Part shown: positions 1 through 7,068 of the stretch, in pieces | Layout of the letters: each line of letters starts with the position of its first letter | Position numbering within the stretch: position 1 is the first letter of the stretch | Source: an uncultured Clostridia bacterium | Lineage (GTDB): Bacteria; Bacillota; Clostridia; Oscillospirales; CAG-272 | Length of the DNA stretch: 43,134 nucleotides | NCBI GenBank assembly: GCA_947632135.1 | Contig: CANRNZ010000003.1 | Location: forward strand, 1 to 43,134 | Direction: 5' to 3' | The notes under the pieces: model-generated | The model's database searches: none | Told to the model about the DNA's origin: nothing | Seen by the model: the letters and a program-made list of their open reading frames with translations, nothing else | Program-made: the position numbers and the translations under genes

Positions 1-698
1 GCTTCTTTTTTGACTGTTTCGGCTACGCTTTTCTTGCTGTTTGCACAGGCTTTTACATGTGTTGCGTCAACAAAAACCTCTTTCGGATCGACTAAATTAT
101 GCTTGATACATTCTTCAAGGATCCTTGCAAATATCTGCTCGAATATATCCGTATCCTTAAATCGTCTTGTATAATTCTTTCCGAAGGTCGTGAAATGCGG
201 TACCTTATCCGTAAATCCAAGCCCAAGAAACCATCTGTATGCAACGTTTACCTCTGTTGCGTCAACAAAAACCTCTTTAGGATCGACTAAATTATGCTTG
301 ATACATTCTTCCAGTATCCTTGTAAATATCTGCTCGAATATATCCGTATCCTTAAATCGTCTTGTATAATTCTTTCCGAAGGTCGTGAAATGCGGTACCT
401 TATCCGTAAATCCAAGCCCAAGAAACCATCTGTATGCAACGTTTACCTCTATCTCTTTAATGGTCTGCCGCATACTCCTTATTCCATACAGATACTGTAT
501 GAACGGTATTTTGATCAGCGTTACGGGATCGATACTCGGTCTTCCATTGTCCGCGCTATATTTCTCCTCCACCAATTCATAAATGAAATCCCAATCAATT
601 GCCGCTTCGATCTTTCTCAGTAAGTGGTTCTCCGGCACTAGCTGCTCTACGCTTATTATCTCTATTTGCTCGCTTTTATTTTCCTTTACACTCAGCAC
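1..698 (-). pseudogene. IS1182-type transposase, 5' part, with internal 65-codon duplication
   Basis: The product would be a DDE transposase that cuts and joins the element's own ends. The reading frame opens at GTG (698; another in-frame GTG is at 707) behind AAGGGG. It contains GRPSIDPV, IRSMRQTIKEIEVNVAYRWF and VPHFTTFGKNYTRRFKDTD, segments I recognise from IS1182-family transposases, and VFVDATHVKACANSKK, whose aspartate is probably the first of the catalytic triad. A block of 65 residues (EVNVAYRWF through VFVDAT) occurs twice in a row, so the normal order VFVDAT-HVKA is preceded by an extra copy VFVDAT-EVNV. The frame stays open through the duplication to the window edge, but the duplicated core makes an active enzyme unlikely; the 3' part is unseen. 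Called a pseudogene on that inference. Confidence 0.7.
61..450. repeat. 195-bp in-frame tandem duplication inside the transposase
   Basis: Positions 61-255 and 256-450 are two adjacent copies of the same 195-bp sequence (65 codons). They differ at four positions only: 84/279, 117/312, 120/315 and 128/323. All lie in the first 70 bp, and the remaining 127 bp are identical. Three of the four changes are synonymous in the transposase frame; the fourth changes alanine to threonine. Confidence 0.95.
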
Positions 699-747
699 TT
701 TTTTCACCCCTTTTACCTCTTCTATTATACCATACTTTGACAAAAAA

Positions 748-790
748 ACAAAGCCCTTTTCAGAACTTTGTCTTCAGTCTGGGGCTTTGT
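748..790 (-). terminator. Hairpin with T-tract just upstream of the transposase
   Basis: ACAAAGCCC (748-756) pairs with GGGCTTTGT (782-790). Read on the minus strand the second arm runs into TTTTTTTG, giving a terminator-like shape located before the transposase start at 698. In that position it would stop transcription entering from outside the element. The loop is long (about 25 nt), so this is a moderate call. Confidence 0.45.
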
Positions 791-800
791 CTTCAGGCTG

Positions 801-1080
801 AATAAAATAGAATATTTTATAATAATTTACAATTTATTCAATAATTTATAAGAATATTTTTTACGAACATAGCGGAAGCGCGCCCGCGGGACCGTTTTTG
901 GCGCCGCGGACTCCTTCCGCAAATTTTATGCGCTTGACATCATACTTTAAATGTGTTATAAATGAATTATAAATTTGAATTATAAAAATTATAGATTAGA
1001 TATTAGCCAAATGAGTTATAAACCGACGGATATCGGCCGTACTATTCATTTATCATATATCATAAGGTAAGGCATAAGTT
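801..1080. other. AT-rich intergenic region between IS end and deacetylase
   Basis: There is no gene in this stretch. It holds an AT-rich block (801-860), a GC-rich segment with the inverted repeat GCGGAAG (871-877) / CTTCCGC (913-919), the promoter at 934-962, and a leader of about 110 nt ending in the ribosome-binding site AAGGTAAGG (1064-1072), 8 nt before the ATG at 1081. No riboswitch fold was recognised in the leader. Confidence 0.6.
934..962 (+). promoter_or_regulatory. Sigma-A-type promoter for the deacetylase
   Basis: TTGACA (934-939), a 17-bp spacer and TATAAA (957-962). It is placed to transcribe the deacetylase gene at 1081 and probably the flavoprotein gene behind it. Confidence 0.8.
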
Positions 1081-1923
1081 ATGATTAAAAATAAAATAAG
1101 AATTTGTCTTGACAGATTTCCCGAGGGCAGGACGCACGCCGTGACCTTCAGCTACGACGACGGGAGGATTCAGGACAAGAGACTTGTCGAAATATTAAAT
1201 AAGTACTCTCTTAAAGGAACCTTTCATCTTAACAGCTGTAATATGCCCGCTGTATATCCGTTTTTAAAGGACGCAAAGTACGTTTCTCCCGACGAAATAA
1301 AAGATGTCTACCGAGGCCACGAGGTCTCGTGCCATACAGTAACTCACCCCTTTTTGTGCGATACTCCCGATGCGGCAATAGTCGGCGAAATAACGGACAA
1401 CAAAGAGTTTATCGAAAAGTACTCGGGACAGATTGTAAGAGGAATGTCGTATCCCTTCGGTCAGTACGATGAGCGCGTGATAAATATATGCCGCGCTTGC
1501 GGAATGGAATACTCACGCACAGCAAGCAGCAGCTTTTCGTTTTCTCTCCCGTTGGATTTTATGAGATGGCAGCCGTCCTTTCACCATTCGCATCTCACTA
1601 ATGACACTGTCGACTCCTTTCTCGCCCGACCGCTCTGCCCTGCTCCGCGTCTTTTGTATATCTGGGGACACAGCTATGAATTTGACGAGTGCAATGACGC
1701 GGACGCTTGGAAAAAATTTGAAGATTTCTGCTCGTATGTTTCGGGTCGGAATGAGATTTGGTACGCGACGAATATTGAGTTTTACGACTATGTCTGCGCG
1801 GCGCGCTCTTTAAGATTCAGCGCCGACTGTTCCATTGTTTATAATCCCTCATCGTGTGACGTTTGGTTTTCCGCGGACGGTCGGGACATATGCGTAAAGG
1901 GCGGGGCAACGTCGGAGCTCTGA
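1081..1923 (+). CDS. Polysaccharide deacetylase family protein (NodB homology)
   Basis: This is a 280-residue protein of the carbohydrate esterase 4 / NodB type, which removes acetyl groups from N-acetylated sugars using a metal ion. The metal and base motif is TFSYDDG at residues 22-28 (Asp26-Asp27). The His motif is H85-TVT-H89, and a YPFG motif follows Arg120. WGHSYEFD near residue 198 fits the late His-containing motif. No signal peptide or membrane segment is visible, so the protein looks cytoplasmic and its substrate is unknown. The start is supported by AAGGTAAGG 8 nt upstream and the promoter at 934. The flavoprotein gene at 1995 follows on the same strand. Family assignment is firm; substrate is not predictable. 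Confidence 0.88.
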   Translation: MIKNKIRICLDRFPEGRTHAVTFSYDDGRIQDKRLVEILNKYSLKGTFHLNSCNMPAVYPFLKDAKYVSPDEIKDVYRGHEVSCHTVTHPFLCDTPDAAIVGEITDNKEFIEKYSGQIVRGMSYPFGQYDERVINICRACGMEYSRTASSSFSFSLPLDFMRWQPSFHHSHLTNDTVDSFLARPLCPAPRLLYIWGHSYEFDECNDADAWKKFEDFCSYVSGRNEIWYATNIEFYDYVCAARSLRFSADCSIVYNPSSCDVWFSADGRDICVKGGATSEL

Positions 1924-1994
1924 ATATTCAACGCTTAAACAAAATAATATTATAACATAAAATTCTAAAAAGAAATTCAAGGAGGAAATTTACA

Positions 1995-2633
1995 ATGGCT
2001 GCAACGGCAATGAAAGTTTTGCTTATAAACGGCAGTCCACACGCAAACGGCTGTACTCAAAGAGCGCTGAGAGAGGTCGAAAAAGCTCTGAACGGCGAAG
2101 GGATTGAAACGGAAAATATTCATATCGGCGCGCTTGATATAAGGGGCTGTATTTCATGTAAGTCCTGTGTGTCACTCGGAAAATGCGTATTTGACGACAT
2201 TGTAAACGACGTCGCTGCGAAATTTGAAACGGCAAACGGCATTGTTGTCGGCTCTCCCGTTTACTATGCGGGCTCAAACGGAACTGTTCTGTCATTTCTC
2301 GACAGACTGTTTTACAGTACGCGCTTTGACAAAACAATGAAGGTCGGCGCCTGCGTGCTGTCGTCAAGGAGAGCCGGGAGCACATCTGCATTCGATGAGA
2401 TAAACAAGTATTTTACGATTTGCTCAATGCCGATTGTTTCGAGTACATATTGGAACGAGGTCCACGGCTCTGCTGCCGAGGACGTTGAAAAGGATTTGGA
2501 AGGGCTTCAGATAATGCGAAACCTTGGGAGAAACATGGCGTTTATGATAAAGTCAATAGAGCTAGGAAAGGAAAAATACGGTCTTCCCGAAAAAGAAGCG
2601 AAGAAATTTACAAACTTCGCCGACGGGCTTTAA
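1995..2633 (+). CDS. Flavodoxin-fold NAD(P)H-dependent FMN reductase, iron-sulfur-flavoprotein-like
   Basis: This is a 212-residue flavodoxin-fold protein that should bind FMN and carry out electron transfer in the cytoplasm. The phosphate-binding loop is GSPHANGCT (13-21), and GSPVYYAG is the typical second flavin-contact segment. The compact cysteine set C52-x2-C55-x2-C58-x5-C64 fits the C-x2-C-x2-C-x4-7-C motif described for archaeal/anaerobe iron-sulfur flavoproteins, so a 4Fe-4S cluster is likely (inference). The start has GGAGG at 1981-1985, 9 nt upstream. It lies 71 bp after the deacetylase and may be cotranscribed. The electron donor and acceptor cannot be read from the sequence. Confidence 0.82.
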   Translation: MAATAMKVLLINGSPHANGCTQRALREVEKALNGEGIETENIHIGALDIRGCISCKSCVSLGKCVFDDIVNDVAAKFETANGIVVGSPVYYAGSNGTVLSFLDRLFYSTRFDKTMKVGACVLSSRRAGSTSAFDEINKYFTICSMPIVSSTYWNEVHGSAAEDVEKDLEGLQIMRNLGRNMAFMIKSIELGKEKYGLPEKEAKKFTNFADGL

Positions 2634-2741
2634 TACGTCGCTCGACAAGGAAAACGTTCAATCATTCTCTGCTTTGTGTCTCCGATTTTATAAAACCACT
2701 TTCCGTTTTTTACCTCTTCACTATTACCTCTCTTACATGCA

Positions 2742-2776
2742 AAAAATCGGCAAGTCCAAATGACTTGCCGATTTTT
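2742..2776 (-). terminator. Perfect 15-bp hairpin after the tRNA cluster, bidirectional
   Basis: AAAAATCGGCAAGTC (2742-2756) and GACTTGCCGATTTTT (2762-2776) form a perfect stem with a 5-nt loop. It begins one base past the encoded CCA of tRNA-Gly. The A and T runs flank both sides, so it can end the tRNA transcript on the minus strand and also the flavoprotein transcript on the plus strand. Confidence 0.9.
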
Positions 2777-2777
2777 G

Positions 2778-2851
2778 TGGAGCAGATGACGGGAATCGAA
2801 CCCGCGTATTCAGCTTGGGAAGCTGACATTCTGCCATTGAATTACATCTGC
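2778..2851 (-). tRNA. tRNA-Gly (anticodon CCC)
   Basis: The minus strand folds as a cloverleaf: acceptor GCAGATG / CATCTGC, D-arm ATTC / GAAT, anticodon stem TCAGC / GCTGA with loop TTCCCAA (anticodon CCC), and the T-loop TTCGATT. The discriminator base is T and CCA is encoded (2780-2778). It is the last gene of a three-tRNA cluster and is followed immediately by a strong terminator. Confidence 0.95.
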
Positions 2852-2940
2852 GTATATATTCATTTTTTAATTTTGAATTTTTAATTTTAAAATATTAAAA
2901 TAAACTGTAAAACCGAAAAAAATAATAATTATCAGAAAAG

Positions 2941-2973
2941 TGACCCGAAAGAAATTATTTTACTTTCGGGTCA
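2941..2973 (-). terminator. 11-bp perfect hairpin between tRNA-Leu(CAG) and tRNA-Gly
   Basis: TGACCCGAAAG (2941-2951) pairs with CTTTCGGGTCA (2963-2973), directly abutting the CCA end of tRNA-Leu(CAG). Read on the minus strand it is followed by CTTTT and, further on, a T-rich tract. It could be a partial terminator or a processing hairpin within the tRNA transcript. Confidence 0.6.
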
Positions 2974-3060
2974 TGGTGCGGATAAGAGGACTTGAACCTC
3001 CACCGAGTTGCCCCGACTAGAACCTGAATCTAGCGCGTCTGCCAATTCCGCCATATCCGC
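2974..3060 (-). tRNA. tRNA-Leu (anticodon CAG)
   Basis: Acceptor GCGGATA / TATCCGC, anticodon stem CTAGA / TCTAG with loop TTCAGGT (anticodon CAG), a long class II variable arm, T-loop TTCAAGT, discriminator A and an encoded CCA. The gene directly abuts tRNA-Leu(GAG) at 3061 with no spacer, so RNase processing must separate them. Confidence 0.95.
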
Positions 3061-3145
3061 TGGTGCGAGAAACGGGACTTGAACCCGTACGGTGTGAACC
3101 ACACGCCCCTCAAACGTGCGCGTCTGCCAGTTCCGCCACTCTCGC
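3061..3145 (-). tRNA. tRNA-Leu (anticodon GAG)
   Basis: Acceptor GCGAGAG / TTCTCGC region, anticodon stem CACGT / GCGTG with loop TTGAGGG (anticodon GAG), a class II variable arm and an encoded CCA at 3063-3061. It is the first tRNA behind the promoter at 3165-3193. Confidence 0.94.
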
Positions 3146-3164
3146 GTTTGCTTTGCGCCTTTGT

Positions 3165-3193
3165 AGTTTACTATAATTCATTTAAAATGTCAA
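3165..3193 (-). promoter_or_regulatory. Sigma-A promoter for the tRNA cluster
   Basis: On the minus strand TTGACA (3193-3188), a 17-bp spacer, then TAAACT (3170-3165). The predicted start lies about 12 nt before tRNA-Leu(GAG). Confidence 0.82.
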
Positions 3194-3282
3194 TAGTTTT
3201 TTTAATTTTTATTTATATTCCGTTTTCACGGATTCTGATTTTTGAGAGTTATTTCAAGCCGAAAACCGCTTTTTTTGCAAGG

Positions 3283-3311
3283 TTGACAATATATTAACTT
3301 TATTGTATAAT
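3283..3311 (+). promoter_or_regulatory. Full-consensus sigma-A promoter for the NusG_II/ApbE operon
   Basis: TTGACA (3283-3288), exactly 17 bp, then TATAAT (3306-3311). The transcript would start near 3318 and has a leader of about 125 nt. Nothing in the leader looks like an FMN riboswitch. Its last 60 nt are AT-rich, with ATTGATT recurring several times. Confidence 0.9.
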
Positions 3312-3442
3312 TATATAATATAGCGGACTGTTTTTGCGTCGAAAAGTCGAAAATGCAATTAAAAGCGAAAAAAGAAATACTCCGTATATTATTGATTGTT
3401 ATTATTGATTTATATTGATTTTTACTGATTTTATTGAATATT

Positions 3443-3835
3443 ATGGAGAAAATACTTCCGAATAAAAAGCCGACGGCGCTTGATTTTATAATAATCGCCA
3501 TATTTCTCGCTTTTGCTCTGCTGTTTATTTTTTTCAGCGTCGGGGGCGAGAGCTTGTCCGTAACAGTCACAAGCGATGTCGGCGAGACGACGTACCCGCT
3601 TGACAGGGACATGACGCTCCATATAAGCAGCGGCGGATATAATTATACTGTTGAAATAAAGGACGGGAAAGCCGCCGTCACCGAGGCAGACTGCCCCGAC
3701 GGAATATGCAAAAGCACACGCCCGATTGACCGTGACGGCGGTTCGATAATTTGCGTTCCCGGAGGACTGCTTATAAAATCAAACATCTCACATGGAGAGG
3801 CGGAAAATGGAAAAGCGGACATCATCATCCCGTAG
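3443..3835 (+). CDS. NusG domain II-containing membrane-anchored protein
   Basis: This is a 130-residue protein with one amino-terminal membrane segment (about residues 14-31) followed by an extracytosolic NusG domain II fold (PF07009 type). Typical features are TVEIKDGKAAVTEADCPDGIC (a 'CPDxIC' core) and SIICVPGGLLIK. Despite the name it is not the transcription factor NusG. Proteins of this type occur beside Gx transporters and ApbE, as here, and Listeria EetA is similar as I recall it. No clear Shine-Dalgarno precedes the ATG at 3443; an in-frame TTG at 3434 is possible. It overlaps the next gene. Role in flavin-linked redox chemistry is inferred from neighbours. Confidence 0.85.
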   Translation: MEKILPNKKPTALDFIIIAIFLAFALLFIFFSVGGESLSVTVTSDVGETTYPLDRDMTLHISSGGYNYTVEIKDGKAAVTEADCPDGICKSTRPIDRDGGSIICVPGGLLIKSNISHGEAENGKADIIIP

Positions 3836-4370
3836 TGCCTCGAGCAAAGCAAGCAATGCAAAGGAAGCGGCCCTCGGCGCGGCATATGTCTGCCTTGCGC
3901 TCGCGCTTTCCTTTCTTGAATCGCAAATACCGTTTGACGCGCTCGTTCCGATACCGGGCTTCAAGCTCGGTCTTGCCAATATCGTAATATGTACGGTCTT
4001 TTACAGACACTCGGCAAAAACGGCGCTTCTTGTTTTAATATGCAGACTTGCCCTGTCATTTATTCTTTTTTCAAACATATCCTCCTTTATTTTCTCGCTC
4101 GTCGGAGCGCTTTTGTCCTACACTTCCCTTTTTATTTCAAAATATATTCTGAGAAGCAGGATAAGCTTTATCGGAGTGTCGGTTATATCGGCGGTCTTTC
4201 ACAATATGGGTCAGCTTGCCGCGGCGCTTTTGGTAACGGGAAGTCTCTCGGCGCTGTTCTATATGCCGTACCTTGTTTTGGCGGCTGTGATTTGCGGAGG
4301 AGCCACCGGGGTAATTCTCTGCTTTCTTCCGAGAAATGTTTTCTTTGAAAAGGAGCTGAAAAGCTTATGA
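3807..4370 (+). CDS. Gx transporter family membrane protein (heptaprenyl diphosphate synthase component I-like)
   Basis: This is a strongly hydrophobic 187-residue protein with about five membrane spans. The first part, LGAAYVCLALALSFLESQIP, followed by PIPGFKLGLANIV, is typical of the Gx transporter family (PF07456, COG4769), often misannotated as a heptaprenyl diphosphate synthase subunit. The family resembles ECF-type substrate-binding components, and Listeria EetB belongs here as I recall it. The start at 3807 is preferred over ATG 3792 because GGAGAGG (3794-3800) lies 6 nt before it. The gene overlaps the NusG_II gene by 29 bp, and its stop overlaps the ATG of apbE (ATGA). It may supply a quinone or flavin precursor for the redox module; substrate unknown. 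Confidence 0.85.
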   Translation: MEKRTSSSRSASSKASNAKEAALGAAYVCLALALSFLESQIPFDALVPIPGFKLGLANIVICTVFYRHSAKTALLVLICRLALSFILFSNISSFIFSLVGALLSYTSLFISKYILRSRISFIGVSVISAVFHNMGQLAAALLVTGSLSALFYMPYLVLAAVICGGATGVILCFLPRNVFFEKELKSL

Positions 4371-5479
4371 AAAAATTTATTTCAGCGTTTCTTGCGGCGG
4401 TTGTTTTTATAGCTGTTTTATCCTCTTTTTCCTCTTGCGAAAAAAACGAGGAAAAGGAGTACTTTGACGCGAACTTTATCGCGATGGACACCGCGGTAAC
4501 GGTTCGTCTCGCAAGAAACAGCGGAAAAAAGGACGGACGAAAAATAATATATTTCGATGACGCTTACCTTAACGAAATAAAACAAAACTGCGCCGATATA
4601 GCAAAGGAGATAGAGGCTTCCCTTTCAAGAACAATCGACGGCAGTATTGTATCGTATATCAACAAAGAGACAGACTGCGTTTTGGACATTGACGGCGATT
4701 TTATATCTCTTCTGAATGAATCCTTCGAGCTCTCGGAGAACACGGGCGGCGCGTTCAACATAACTCTCGGCACTCTCACCGAGCTTTGGAATATAACGGG
4801 AGACACCCACCGAGTACCCTCTGCCGAGGAAATATCCGACGCCCTCAGCCACACGGGAAACGACAAGATAACAGTTGGAGCCTCCGACGTGAAAAAGAGC
4901 GACAGAAAGCTGAAAATCGACCTCGGCGCTATCGGAAAGGGGTACGCTCTTGAAAAAATAACGGAGTATCTTGAGTCGACCGACGTTCTTTACGGACTTG
5001 TGTCATTCGGAGGAAACGTTTCGGTGTTCGGCTCAAAGGAAATAAAGGGAACAAAGGACGAGGAAAGTCAAAAATACAAAATAGGGATTACCGACCCGCT
5101 CGATACGTCAAAGGTCGTAGGATACGTATATATCGACAGCGGATACGTGTCCGTATCGGGAGATTATGAGAGATACTTTGAGGAAAACGGGATAAGATAT
5201 CATCACATATTCGACCCCGAGACAGGCTATCCCGCCGATTCGGGGCTTTCAAGCGTTGCTGTCATATGCTCCGACGCGAGCACGGCGGACGCGCTGTCCA
5301 CGGCGCTTTTCGTGATGGGGTACGAGAAGGCGCTTGACTTTTATAAGTCCGAAAAATATGATTTTGAGGCGGTATTTACAAAAAAAGACGGGACGACACT
5401 TCTGACAAGCGGACTTTCCGAGAGCGGCATGTTTGAGGAATACGTCGAGGAACCCGCCGAACCTGCAAATACCGATTGA
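4367..5479 (+). CDS. apbE: FAD:protein FMN transferase (ApbE family lipoprotein)
   Basis: ApbE covalently attaches FMN from FAD to Ser/Thr residues of partner proteins outside the membrane. The 370-residue protein begins with a lipoprotein signal ending SSFSSC (lipobox Cys near residue 24). Family motifs are clear: DLGAIGKGYAL, SFGGNVSVFG, HHIFDPETGYP and STADALSTALFVMG. Its ATG overlaps the stop of the Gx transporter by 4 bp, so translation is coupled. Neighbours NusG_II and Gx transporter suggest it flavinylates an exported redox protein, but no protein in this window carries a convincing exported flavinylation motif, so the target must be encoded elsewhere. Confident on function. Confidence 0.93.
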   Translation: MKKFISAFLAAVVFIAVLSSFSSCEKNEEKEYFDANFIAMDTAVTVRLARNSGKKDGRKIIYFDDAYLNEIKQNCADIAKEIEASLSRTIDGSIVSYINKETDCVLDIDGDFISLLNESFELSENTGGAFNITLGTLTELWNITGDTHRVPSAEEISDALSHTGNDKITVGASDVKKSDRKLKIDLGAIGKGYALEKITEYLESTDVLYGLVSFGGNVSVFGSKEIKGTKDEESQKYKIGITDPLDTSKVVGYVYIDSGYVSVSGDYERYFEENGIRYHHIFDPETGYPADSGLSSVAVICSDASTADALSTALFVMGYEKALDFYKSEKYDFEAVFTKKDGTTLLTSGLSESGMFEEYVEEPAEPANTD

Positions 5480-5501
5480 ACCGAGAACTTGGAGGAAACC
5501 T

Positions 5502-6965
5502 TTGGCGACGGAAAAACAATATAAAGATTCTTTTATGGAAAAAATTGAAAAAACAGAAAAAGCAGAAAAGTACGGTGAGAGGACGGAAGTCGAATATTTT
5601 GCGTCGGCGGTAGCCGAGATAAACGCCGCAAAATACGGCGCAGAGCGTCCCGGATTTTATATACAGACTCTCGGCTGTCAGCAGAATGAGGCGGACAGCG
5701 AGAGGATAGCGGGACTTGCCGTCATGATGGGATACAAGGCCGCGGGCGACCCGTCGGAGGCAAAGCTTATAATCGTAAATACCTGTGCGGTGCGCGAGCA
5801 CGCGGAGATAAAGGCGCTTTCTCTTATCGGAGAGTACAAGCATTTAAAGGATAAGGACCCCGAAATTATAATCGGTGTCGGCGGCTGCATGGTGACTCAA
5901 AAGCATCGCAGCGACAAGCTGAAAAACAGCTACCCTTACGTTAATTTCGTCTTTGACACAGGAGCCGTCCACCGCGTTCCCGAGCTTGTTTTCAATGCGG
6001 TTTGCGGCAAAAAAAGAGAATTTATTCATTCGGACAAATTCGAGATAACGGAATCAATACCTACATACAGAAAAGCTCCGCACACGGCGTGGCTCTCCGT
6101 TATGTACGGCTGCAATAATTTCTGCTCTTACTGTATCGTGCCTTATGTCAGAGGAAGAGAGCGAAGCAGACTTCCCGAGGACGTGATATCAGAGGCAAAA
6201 GAGCTTATTTCAAGCGGGGCAAAGGAAATCACTCTTCTCGGGCAAAACGTAAATTCATACGGAAAGGATATCTCAAACGGCATCTCTTTTGCCGCGCTTC
6301 TTCGAAAAATCTGCGCGCTCGACGGGGATTTCAGACTGAAATTTATGACAAGCCACCCGAAGGACGCATCTGACGAGCTTATATCCGCGATTGCCGAAGA
6401 GGAAAAAATAGCAAAACACCTGCATTTGCCCGTGCAGTCGGGCTCAGACAGGATACTGAGTCTCATGAACAGGCGCTACGACTCCGAAAAATATCTTAAA
6501 ATCATTGATAAGCTTAAAAAAGCATGCCCCGACGTCAGCATAACGTCGGATATTATAGTCGGCTTTCCGGGCGAGACTGAAGAGGATTTCAAAGCGACTC
6601 TCGACATTATAAAAGAGGTTCGCTATGACGCGCTCTTTTCGTTTATCTTTTCGCCGCGCGAGGGTACTCCCGCGGCAAGAATGGAAAATTTCGTCCCGAA
6701 AGAGGTATCGACGGAGCGTTTTTCAAAATTGCTCGAGCTGTCAAACGCCATCTCCCTTGAGAGAAACAAACGCTTTGTAGGCAGAACCTTGAAGGTACTT
6801 GCGGAGGGAGTCAGCAAGAATGATTCAAATATGCTGACCGGCCGCTCGGATTCGCCGAGACCTATTCATTTCAAAGGAGATAATTCCGTTATCGGCGAAT
6901 TTGTCAATGTCAGAGTAACCGAGGCGGAAACCTTTTCAATGAACGGGGAAACGGTAAAACGATAA
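5502..6965 (+). CDS. miaB: tRNA-2-methylthio-N6-dimethylallyladenosine synthase MiaB
   Basis: MiaB is a radical-SAM methylthiotransferase that adds a methylthio group to i6A37 of tRNAs reading UNN codons. From the TTG start the protein has 487 residues: an amino-terminal UPF0004 domain with three cluster cysteines (TLGC59, NTC and GGC), the radical-SAM CxxxCxxC motif C204-NNF-C208-SY-C211, QNVNSYG, and a C-terminal TRAM domain. Start choice: GGAGG at 5491-5495 sits 6 nt before TTG 5502. The longer frame back to 5433 would overlap apbE, and the ATG at 5535 lacks a ribosome-binding site. It follows apbE by 22 bp, so the flavin module and miaB probably share a transcript. Its stop lies in an 8-bp tandem repeat. 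Confidence 0.95.
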   Translation: MATEKQYKDSFMEKIEKTEKAEKYGERTEVEYFASAVAEINAAKYGAERPGFYIQTLGCQQNEADSERIAGLAVMMGYKAAGDPSEAKLIIVNTCAVREHAEIKALSLIGEYKHLKDKDPEIIIGVGGCMVTQKHRSDKLKNSYPYVNFVFDTGAVHRVPELVFNAVCGKKREFIHSDKFEITESIPTYRKAPHTAWLSVMYGCNNFCSYCIVPYVRGRERSRLPEDVISEAKELISSGAKEITLLGQNVNSYGKDISNGISFAALLRKICALDGDFRLKFMTSHPKDASDELISAIAEEEKIAKHLHLPVQSGSDRILSLMNRRYDSEKYLKIIDKLKKACPDVSITSDIIVGFPGETEEDFKATLDIIKEVRYDALFSFIFSPREGTPAARMENFVPKEVSTERFSKLLELSNAISLERNKRFVGRTLKVLAEGVSKNDSNMLTGRSDSPRPIHFKGDNSVIGEFVNVRVTEAETFSMNGETVKR

Positions 6966-6984
6966 AACGATAAAACGGTAAATA
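6953..6984 (+). repeat. 8-bp tandem repeat over the miaB stop codon
   Basis: Four adjacent 8-bp units, GGTAAAAC, GATAAAAC, GATAAAAC and GGTAAATA, span the end of miaB. The stop TAA (6963-6965) is inside the second unit, so changes in unit number would mostly affect the untranslated spacer. Confidence 0.85.
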
Positions 6985-7068
6985 TGCGAAATTTTCGAAA
7001 GCATTTATAAACTGACTGAGAAATCAAAAAATAAAATATTATAATTTAAAAAAGGAATGAAAGATAAA

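Larger units (their letters stand above)
1..800 (-). mobile_element. IS1182-type insertion sequence, partial (window edge)
   Basis: The minus strand encodes the amino-terminal part of an IS1182-type transposase that runs off the left edge of the window. The sequence upstream of its start (about 740-800) carries an inverted repeat and a 12-bp direct repeat (GTCTTCAGTCTG at 770-781 and GTCTTCAGGCTG at 789-800), as expected near an insertion-sequence end. The exact terminal inverted repeat cannot be fixed because the other end is not visible; 800 is an estimate. The element is AT-rich and unrelated in style to the chromosomal genes to its right. Confidence 0.75.

Noticed and set aside
99..623. 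Two similar plus-strand reading frames (99-290 and 294-623)
   Set aside because: They are antisense to the transposase and look alike only because the 195-bp segment is duplicated.
1900..1923. GGATS at the end of the deacetylase, reminiscent of an ApbE flavinylation site
   Set aside because: The motif needs S/T-G-A-T in an exported protein. This protein is cytoplasmic and has Gly-Gly-Ala-Thr at its extreme C terminus.
3312..3442. FMN riboswitch in the leader of the NusG_II/ApbE operon
   Set aside because: None of the conserved FMN-element segments could be recognised, and the leader is AT-rich and repetitive.
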